From positions 62,001 to 126,000 of the forward strand of contig DQPL01000098.1 of NCBI GenBank assembly GCA_015664885.1: 64,000 bases of DNA. The letters are read 5' to 3'. The stretch comes from Gemmatimonadota bacterium. GTDB taxonomy: Bacteria > Gemmatimonadota > Gemmatimonadetes > Longimicrobiales > Gaopeijiaceae. Every line of letters begins with the position of its first letter. Position 1 is the first letter of the stretch. Positions 58,017-64,000 of the stretch are shown piece after piece. A program made the translations under genes and the position numbers. The notes beneath the pieces were generated by a model, which ran no database searches, was not told the DNA's origin, and worked only from the letters and a program-made list of their open reading frames with translations.

Positions 58017-59984
58017 TCATTGGTCCCCGGTGGGAAGCGCGAGCGCGACCAGTCGGCCCGGCGTGTCGTCGTCGCCGATCGCGACCACGATGTACTGTCG
58101 GCCATCGGACAGGTAGGTCATCGGGGCGCCTGACGTGCCCGCGGCGAGCTCGATTTCCCACACTACGGACCCCGTCTGCTTGTCCCATGCGCGAAAGAAC
58201 TTTCCGCCGGCGATGGGGAGGATGGAGAGCGCGTCCTCCGATCCCTCGCCGAGGAACAGCAGGGTTTTCGTGAGCATGGGGGCAGGCCGACCCCGCTGCC
58301 CGAGCCACGGCAGGTCGAGGTCGGCGAGCGCGGGATGGTCCCGCGGGCCGGGCCCGTTGGCTTTCATCCACAGGTGCTCGCCGGTGTTCATGTCGATCGC
58401 GGTGACGCGTCCATAAGGAGGCTTGAGCAGGGGCAGCCCTTGCGGCATGGGGACTTCGCGTGGGCGACCCCGGATGTAGCGAAAGTCCGAGCTGTCAGGG
58501 TCCGGCGGTGGTACCAGAGCAGTCACGCTCGGCGAGGTCACCGACGGGATGTACATCACGCCGGTCTCGGGATCGGTTGCCGCGCCGCCCCAGTTGGCGC
58601 CTCCGACCCAGCCTGGCATGAGGATGGTCCCCTGAGTCCCACCGGGAGCGGCGTCCTTCAGCGTGGGCGGAGTAAACATCGAGCCGTAGACAAAGTCAGA
58701 GAGGATCTGTTCGGCCTCGGCGCGCAGTTCGGGGGTGAAGTCGATGAGGTCGTTGGTGGTTATGCCCTGCAGGTCGAAGGGCGCCGGGTGCGTGGGAAAA
58801 GGCTGCGTCTCGGCCGCGACTTCACCGGGCACGTTCGATGGCGGCACGGGCCGTTCTTCAATCGGCCAGAGCGGCTCTCCCGTCTCGCGATCGAACGCGA
58901 AGACAACGGCCTGCTTGGTCAACTGAGCAACCGCCTTCACCGGCGTTCCGTTCACGACGACATCGATCAGGATTGGCGCAGCGGGCGGATCGTAGTCCCA
59001 CAGTCCGTGGTGCACCATCTGATAGTGCCACACGAGCTCGCCGGTCTCGGCGTCGATCGCGGCTAGGCTTTCGCCATAGAGGTTGTCGCCCAGCCTATGA
59101 CCTCCGTACCAGTCGTTGGTGGTGGTCTTGAGCGGCAGGTACACGTGCCCTAGCCCTTCGTCGGCGCTCATGAGCGTCCACACGTTCGCGTTGCCGCTGT
59201 ACGCCCAGGACGAGTCCGCCCAGGTCTCGATCGCGGGATCGTCCACCTCGGGAATGGGGCTGAAGCGCCAGCGCAGCTCCCCGGTGCGCACGTCGTAGGC
59301 GCGCACGTATCCAGGTGGTGCCGTCATCCAATTGCGGTTGGGTACCATCGCGGTGGCGCCGACGATCACGACGTCTCGAACGACGAGCGGCGCCGACGTC
59401 CATGTGAAGGTCTCGACGCGCGGGTCCGGGTCGGCGGCCAAATTCACGGCGCCCCCCTGCCCGAACGCGGCGTCCGGGCGGCCCGTGGCCGCGTCGATCG
59501 CGACCAAGTGTTCGCCTGAAGCGAGGTAGATCCGCTCCACGGTGCCGTCGCTCCAGTACGCGACTCCACGGCTCGAGCGACCCGCAGGCTCGTCGCGCAG
59601 TCCTTCTGCGTAGGGGTCGTAGCGCCAGAGCTGCTGCCCAGTGGCCGGGTCCAACGCGACGGCCTGCCCCATGTTGGTCGAGGCGTACAGGCGCTCGCCG
59701 ACCTTGATGGGCGTGACCTGATAGTTCGGGTTGACTCGGGTGTCGGGGAATCGGGCCGGCAGGTCGGAGTCCACCGACTCCCACACCCAAACGATCTCGA
59801 GGATCGAGACGTTGGACGCGTCGATCTGGTCCAGTGGGGAGTACTTGGTAGCCGCGAGGTCTCGCGCGTAATGGGGCCAGTCACCGGCGTCGATAACCGA
59901 CGCAGGGGGTGACGTGTCGCACGCCGCGAGCACGAGGACAACTGCCGACCACAGGCTGGGGCGAGACATGGGCATGCTAGGCAC
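58017..59984 (-). CDS. PQQ-type beta-propeller dehydrogenase (quinoprotein), lipoprotein
   Basis: LVLAACD lipobox; DWPHYARDLAATKYSPLDQID; repeated W-propeller motifs (AIDAETGELVWHYQMVHHGLWDYD). Confidence 0.88.
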   Translation of the reverse strand: MPSMPMSRPSLWSAVVLVLAACDTSPPASVIDAGDWPHYARDLAATKYSPLDQIDASNVSILEIVWVWESVDSDLPARFPDTRVNPNYQVTPIKVGERLYASTNMGQAVALDPATGQQLWRYDPYAEGLRDEPAGRSSRGVAYWSDGTVERIYLASGEHLVAIDAATGRPDAAFGQGGAVNLAADPDPRVETFTWTSAPLVVRDVVIVGATAMVPNRNWMTAPPGYVRAYDVRTGELRWRFSPIPEVDDPAIETWADSSWAYSGNANVWTLMSADEGLGHVYLPLKTTTNDWYGGHRLGDNLYGESLAAIDAETGELVWHYQMVHHGLWDYDPPAAPILIDVVVNGTPVKAVAQLTKQAVVFAFDRETGEPLWPIEERPVPPSNVPGEVAAETQPFPTHPAPFDLQGITTNDLIDFTPELRAEAEQILSDFVYGSMFTPPTLKDAAPGGTQGTILMPGWVGGANWGGAATDPETGVMYIPSVTSPSVTALVPPPDPDSSDFRYIRGRPREVPMPQGLPLLKPPYGRVTAIDMNTGEHLWMKANGPGPRDHPALADLDLPWLGQRGRPAPMLTKTLLFLGEGSEDALSILPIAGGKFFRAWDKQTGSVVWEIELAAGTSGAPMTYLSDGRQYIVVAIGDDDTPGRLVALALPTGDQ

Positions 59985-60990
59985 GCGTCGCCAACATCAG
60001 AGCGAAGAAGCCCTCTGGGTCCTCGACCCAGCGCTCCACACACAGCCCCGCCTCGGCAAAAAGCAGGTCGATGGTCTCGCGATCGTACTTGCAGCTGATT
60101 TCGGTCCGGATGGACTCGCCGCTTTCGATGTAGACCGGTGCAGCACCATTGGGAAACGTCACCATTTGCTGGCCGACCGCCTTGAGGTGCATTTCGATGC
60201 GCCCGTGCTCGGCATTGTAGAATGCCCGGTGCTCGAAGGCGTCTAGATCGAAGTCGATTCCAAGCTCGCGGTTGAGAACCCTCAGCACGTTGAGATTGAA
60301 CTCTGCGGTGACGCCCGCCACGTCGTTGTACGCGCGCTCGACCCTTTGCACGGTCTTCGCGCCCCCCGGGCGCAGGTCGGCGCCCATCAAGAATCGGTCT
60401 CCGGGCCGCAGCTGGCGAGCGACCCGGCACAAGAGCCGGACGGCGCCCACGGGATCGCAGTTGCCGATGGTGCTACCGAGCAACGCGAGCCACGATGGTC
60501 GAGGCAAGGGCACCGAGATCTCGAGTGGCTCAGTGATGTCCGCGACCTCGGGCTCGACGCGCAGTCCGTTGTATTCGTCCCGCAGCCGCTGCGCGGTCTC
60601 GTGCAGAAATTCACCGCTGACGTCCACCGGCACGTATAGGTTTCCGGTCTCATACCTGCTCATCGCGTCGAGGACGATCCTCGATTTGTCCGCGCTTCCC
60701 GCTCCCAGTTCAACCAGCGCGGCCGGTCGCAACTCATGCACCCAGGAAGGCATCCACTGCTCGAGCAAGGAGCGCTCCTTCCGCGTCGGGTAGTATTCCT
60801 CTAGCCGCGTGATCTGCTCGAAGAGCTCCGAGCCGCGCGTATCATAGAAGTATTTCGGGGACAGCTGTTTCTGAGGAAGACGCAGGCCAGCCAGAACGTC
60901 GGAGAGCATCGCCTGGTGCGCAGGAGCCTCGCGCGCCACATCCACGCTTTCCCGCGTCTCGGTCAGCACCGAATCAGTCGTCTCGCGCAC
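59977..60990 (-). CDS. egtD: L-histidine N-alpha-methyltransferase EgtD
   Basis: 337 aa; LSPKYFYDTRGSELFEQITRLEEYYPTRKERSLLEQ; VELGAGSADKSR; GSTIGN. Confidence 0.93.
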   Translation of the reverse strand: MRETTDSVLTETRESVDVAREAPAHQAMLSDVLAGLRLPQKQLSPKYFYDTRGSELFEQITRLEEYYPTRKERSLLEQWMPSWVHELRPAALVELGAGSADKSRIVLDAMSRYETGNLYVPVDVSGEFLHETAQRLRDEYNGLRVEPEVADITEPLEISVPLPRPSWLALLGSTIGNCDPVGAVRLLCRVARQLRPGDRFLMGADLRPGGAKTVQRVERAYNDVAGVTAEFNLNVLRVLNRELGIDFDLDAFEHRAFYNAEHGRIEMHLKAVGQQMVTFPNGAAPVYIESGESIRTEISCKYDRETIDLLFAEAGLCVERWVEDPEGFFALMLATRA

Positions 60991-62296
60991 ACCGCACCCC
61001 GCTGAAGATTTGCCTGCGGATGGGGTAGTCCCAATTGCGGAAGGTGTTCCGAATCGCCCCGAATCGGGTCGCCCACGCTCCGCCCCTCAGCACCTTGTAC
61101 TCGTTGCCGAAGAAGACCTCCGAGTATTCGGGGTACGGAAAGGTCTCGTAGCCAGGGTATGCGCGAAAGTCTGTCGAGGTCCATTCCCAGACGTCGCCCA
61201 TCATCCCCCAGCATCCAATCGGCGAGACCCCCTGGCCAAAGGTACCAACCACGGTTGCTTGGAAGAGCATCACATCCAAATTCGCTCGCGTCCCACTCGG
61301 TGGCTCGTCGCCCCAGGGGTAGAGGCGCTTAGCGCCGGTCTTTGGGTCCCAGGAGGCCGCGGCTTCCCATTCCGGTTCCGTCGGTAGGCGCTTACCCGCC
61401 CAGGCCGCATAAGCCTCGGCCTCCCAGTAACAGATGTGGCAGACCGGCCTCTCGCTCTGCAGGCTTGCGGTTCGGTCCATACGCCGCTCGTGCCACCCGT
61501 CACCCTGTCGTAGCCAATACGCAGGCGCGATCAGGTTCGCCTCGTCCTTCCACGCCCAGCCCACGTCGGACCAGAGCTCGCGACGTTCGTAGCCGTCGTC
61601 TTCCAGGAAGTCGAGGTACTCACCGTTGGTGGCGGGATGCACATCGATCCAGAACGGTGCCAGCGTGACCTCGTGCCCTGGCCGTTCGTTGTCGTAGGCG
61701 ACCGAGCGATCGTCGGTACCGTGTACGACAACGCCCCCAGGAAACCGGACCATATTGCCCGGGGCCGGCGCTTCGTCATCCACCACTGGAGGCTCGATGC
61801 GCCCCGGCGCCGCGTACGCTTCGCCGTGCTTGAGCTGAACCGTCTGCAGCATCGTCTCGTTGTGCTGGTACTCGTGCTGCAGGACCATCCGGTATACGAA
61901 CGAGTCGCAGAGCATGGGGTCGTCAGCACCCAAGTCGGTCGAAGCCAATCGTTCCAGGACCCTTCCTCGCACCGCCTCCAGATAGCGGTGACACTCGGAC
62001 CGGCTCGGTAACGGGAGTTCGTCGCGCTGCGCGCGTGGGTTCTCGAAAGGATTGTAGATGCCGCGCAGTCCTTCGGAGCCAGTGCTGCCGTTCGCCAGAT
62101 TCTCGACCAGCCACACTTCTTCGAAGTGTCCGATATGCCCAAGGTCCCACACGATCGGGCTCATGAGCTTGTCGTGCTGAAGACGAAGGTCCTCGTCCGA
62201 GAGCGCTGACATAAGCAGGAGCGTGCGGCTACGGGCCTCGGAGAGAAGGCTCGAGATTTCGGCACTGGTGAGCCGTCGGCCGATGTGAAGGTCCAT
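60974..62296 (-). CDS. egtB: Ergothioneine biosynthesis sulfoxide synthase EgtB
   Basis: DinB-like N-terminus (LMSPIVWDLGHIGHFEEVWL, HEYQHNETML) plus FGE-sulfatase C-domain (GDVWEWTSTDFRAYPGY, VLRGGAWATR). Confidence 0.93.
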   Translation of the reverse strand: MDLHIGRRLTSAEISSLLSEARSRTLLLMSALSDEDLRLQHDKLMSPIVWDLGHIGHFEEVWLVENLANGSTGSEGLRGIYNPFENPRAQRDELPLPSRSECHRYLEAVRGRVLERLASTDLGADDPMLCDSFVYRMVLQHEYQHNETMLQTVQLKHGEAYAAPGRIEPPVVDDEAPAPGNMVRFPGGVVVHGTDDRSVAYDNERPGHEVTLAPFWIDVHPATNGEYLDFLEDDGYERRELWSDVGWAWKDEANLIAPAYWLRQGDGWHERRMDRTASLQSERPVCHICYWEAEAYAAWAGKRLPTEPEWEAAASWDPKTGAKRLYPWGDEPPSGTRANLDVMLFQATVVGTFGQGVSPIGCWGMMGDVWEWTSTDFRAYPGYETFPYPEYSEVFFGNEYKVLRGGAWATRFGAIRNTFRNWDYPIRRQIFSGVRCARDD

Positions 62297-62348
62297 GACC
62301 AGGTGCTCGAGGAAGTGCGTGGAAGGCGCTAAAGAAACCGTCGCCGAC

Positions 62349-63635
62349 CTATTCCGGTTCCCGGCCGCCGAGCTTCGCGAAATCGCTGCCTGCAGGCTCC
62401 TGGAAGGCTCGCAGGCCAAACTCGGGCAGGATCGCGAACAGGTGGTCGAAGATGTCGCCCTGCAGATCCTCGTAGTTCACCCAATCGGTATCGTTCGAGA
62501 AGCAGTAGATCTCGATAGGCACGCCCTGAGGGCCCGGATCGAGCTGACGCACCAGCAGCGTCATCCCGTCATGGATGGTCGGGTGCGCCTTCAGATAGTT
62601 GAGAACGTACGCGCGGAACGTCCCGATGTTGGTGAGCCCTCTTTGCTCCGGGATCAAACCGGAATCCGTCCCTTCTCTGGAAGCCACATGCTCAGCGAGT
62701 GACTCCTTCTTCTCCTTCATGTAGCTACGCAGCACCTCGAAGCGAGACAGGTGCTCGATCTCCTCGTCCTTGAGGAAGCGGATGGTGTTCACGTCGAACT
62801 TGATCGCGCGTTTGATACGCCGACCACCCGATTCGCTCATTCCTCGCCAGTTCTTGAACGACTCCCCGATGAACTTGTGCGTGGGGACGGTCGAGATCGT
62901 CTTGTCCCAGTTCTGGATTTTGACCGTGTGCAGGGCGATGTCGATGATGTCGCCATCGGCGTTGGACTGGGGCACTTCGACCCAGTCTCCGATGCGGATC
63001 ATGTCGTTCGACATGATCTGGATGCTCGCTACCAGCGATAGGATCGTGTCCTTGAACACGAGTATGATGATCGCCATCAGCGCGCCGAGCCCCGACAGGA
63101 AAGCGATGGGCGACACCTGGGCGAGCACCGACACGGCCACGACGCCGGCGGCGATGTACGCTAGCAAGCTGACGACCTGCAGATAGCCCTTGATAGGGCG
63201 GCTCTTCGATTCCGCGTACGACTCGTTGTAGATGTCGTTGGCCGCTTCCAGGAACAAAGAGAACGCAACCGCAGCCGTCACGACGATGAACGCGAGCGCG
63301 ACGCGCTGCACCAACGTTGCGGCGAGAATGAGGGGGCGCACCGGCGTGGTGAAGACGACGTCCGGGTCGGCAAGGCTCGCGATATCGGCTGCGGTGACGC
63401 CCAATGCCAATCCGATTCCGTAATACGCGAGCACCGCGGGCACGACGTGTGCGAGGCGCGCGAACACCTTCCGCTCAATGATGCGGTCGTCCCAGGTCGA
63501 CTTGGTACGAGATGCGAGCCGACGCACCATAACGCGGATGATCGTAGTCGTGGTCCAATTGGAGAGTGCCATGACCACCGCGAGGATCAGCAGACCCCCA
63601 ATCAGGCCCAGCGGGGTGTCGGGAAGGCCGGCCAT
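62349..63635 (-). CDS. MscS-family mechanosensitive ion channel
   Basis: 428 aa; TM helices then SIQIMSNDMIRIGDWVEVPQSNADGDIIDIALHTVKIQNWDKTISTVPTHKFI. Confidence 0.92.
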   Translation of the reverse strand: MAGLPDTPLGLIGGLLILAVVMALSNWTTTTIIRVMVRRLASRTKSTWDDRIIERKVFARLAHVVPAVLAYYGIGLALGVTAADIASLADPDVVFTTPVRPLILAATLVQRVALAFIVVTAAVAFSLFLEAANDIYNESYAESKSRPIKGYLQVVSLLAYIAAGVVAVSVLAQVSPIAFLSGLGALMAIIILVFKDTILSLVASIQIMSNDMIRIGDWVEVPQSNADGDIIDIALHTVKIQNWDKTISTVPTHKFIGESFKNWRGMSESGGRRIKRAIKFDVNTIRFLKDEEIEHLSRFEVLRSYMKEKKESLAEHVASREGTDSGLIPEQRGLTNIGTFRAYVLNYLKAHPTIHDGMTLLVRQLDPGPQGVPIEIYCFSNDTDWVNYEDLQGDIFDHLFAILPEFGLRAFQEPAGSDFAKLGGREPE

Positions 63636-63779
63636 GTATTGTTCTCCGTGCGGTGGGTCGAATCAGCGAGATTCGTGTGGTTGCTGGCATTGCGAGGATC
63701 GGAGAGAGGGGGCGCACGGTCAAGTCACGTCCCGGCCACGCATTGCCGCTCGCCCGACGTCGCGCGTATCATCGCCGCC

Positions 63780-64000
63780 ATGAACATGCGTACGGCGTTT
63801 CGCCGGTATCTGCTGCCAGGGTTCGTCTTCCAGTCGGTCGTGATCGCCGGCGGCTACGGCACCGGTCGCGAGCTCGTCGAGTTCTTCCTCAGCGAGGGAC
63901 CACTCGCCGGTCTCTACGGGATCGCCGTCACCACGGTCATCTGGAGCGCGGTCTCGATGGTCACGTTCGAGCTCGCACGCATGTGGGGTGCCTACGACTA
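63780..64000 (+). CDS. YkvI-like membrane protein, truncated by window end
   Basis: MNMRTAFRRYLLPGFVFQSVVIAGGYGTGRELVEFFLSEGPLAGLYGIAVTTVIW...; open to window end. Confidence 0.7.
   Translation, partial: MNMRTAFRRYLLPGFVFQSVVIAGGYGTGRELVEFFLSEGPLAGLYGIAVTTVIWSAVSMVTFELARMWGAYD

Noticed and set aside
59977-62296. EgtB-like gene as a selenoneine synthase (SenA) given the nearby selenoprotein
   Set aside because: No SenB-like glycosyltransferase or SelD-like gene nearby; egtD and egtC neighbours fit ergothioneine instead.

Overview
High-GC bacterial chromosome segment, mostly housekeeping and biosynthetic genes on the minus strand. The gene content (DUF5916 outer-membrane proteins, DUF4159 proteins, MsrPQ, arg/aro/rib clusters) resembles Gemmatimonadota-like lineages, but that placement is inference. 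Recognisable blocks: hpf, glycosyltransferase, nusB-ribH-ribBA-ribE-ribD, purM, pfkB-type kinase, argS; an acyl-CoA mutase / biotin-carboxylase / BCCP / carboxyltransferase block; S1-cmk-aroA-tyrA-rnz; a TonB receptor; msrPQ; tandem DUF4159 genes; tRNA-Leu(UAA); two DUF5916 genes; GDPD-GlpF; trmH; Hpt/response regulator; rpe-rpiA; DAHP synthase; argH-argG-argR; thioredoxin; and an ergothioneine neighbourhood (egtC, egtD, egtB). Most notable observations: (1) a FrnE/DsbA-family gene whose first active-site Cys codon (CPWC) is an in-frame TGA followed at the expected spacing by a SECIS-like hairpin, i.e. a candidate selenoprotein the ORF track truncates, located inside the ergothioneine neighbourhood; (2) a complete trp-type attenuator upstream of DAHP synthase, with a 24-aa leader peptide containing Tyr-Arg-Tyr-Tyr-Trp-Phe, 1:2/2:3/3:4 alternative pairings and a terminator ending in T7; (3) a structured multi-hairpin leader ending in U6 between an ArgR-box promoter and argG; (4) a set of disrupted genes (C39-like peptidase, PP2C phosphatase, response regulator receiver, Uma2 remnant) confined to about 30-46 kb. 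No CRISPR array, transposase or phage module was seen.
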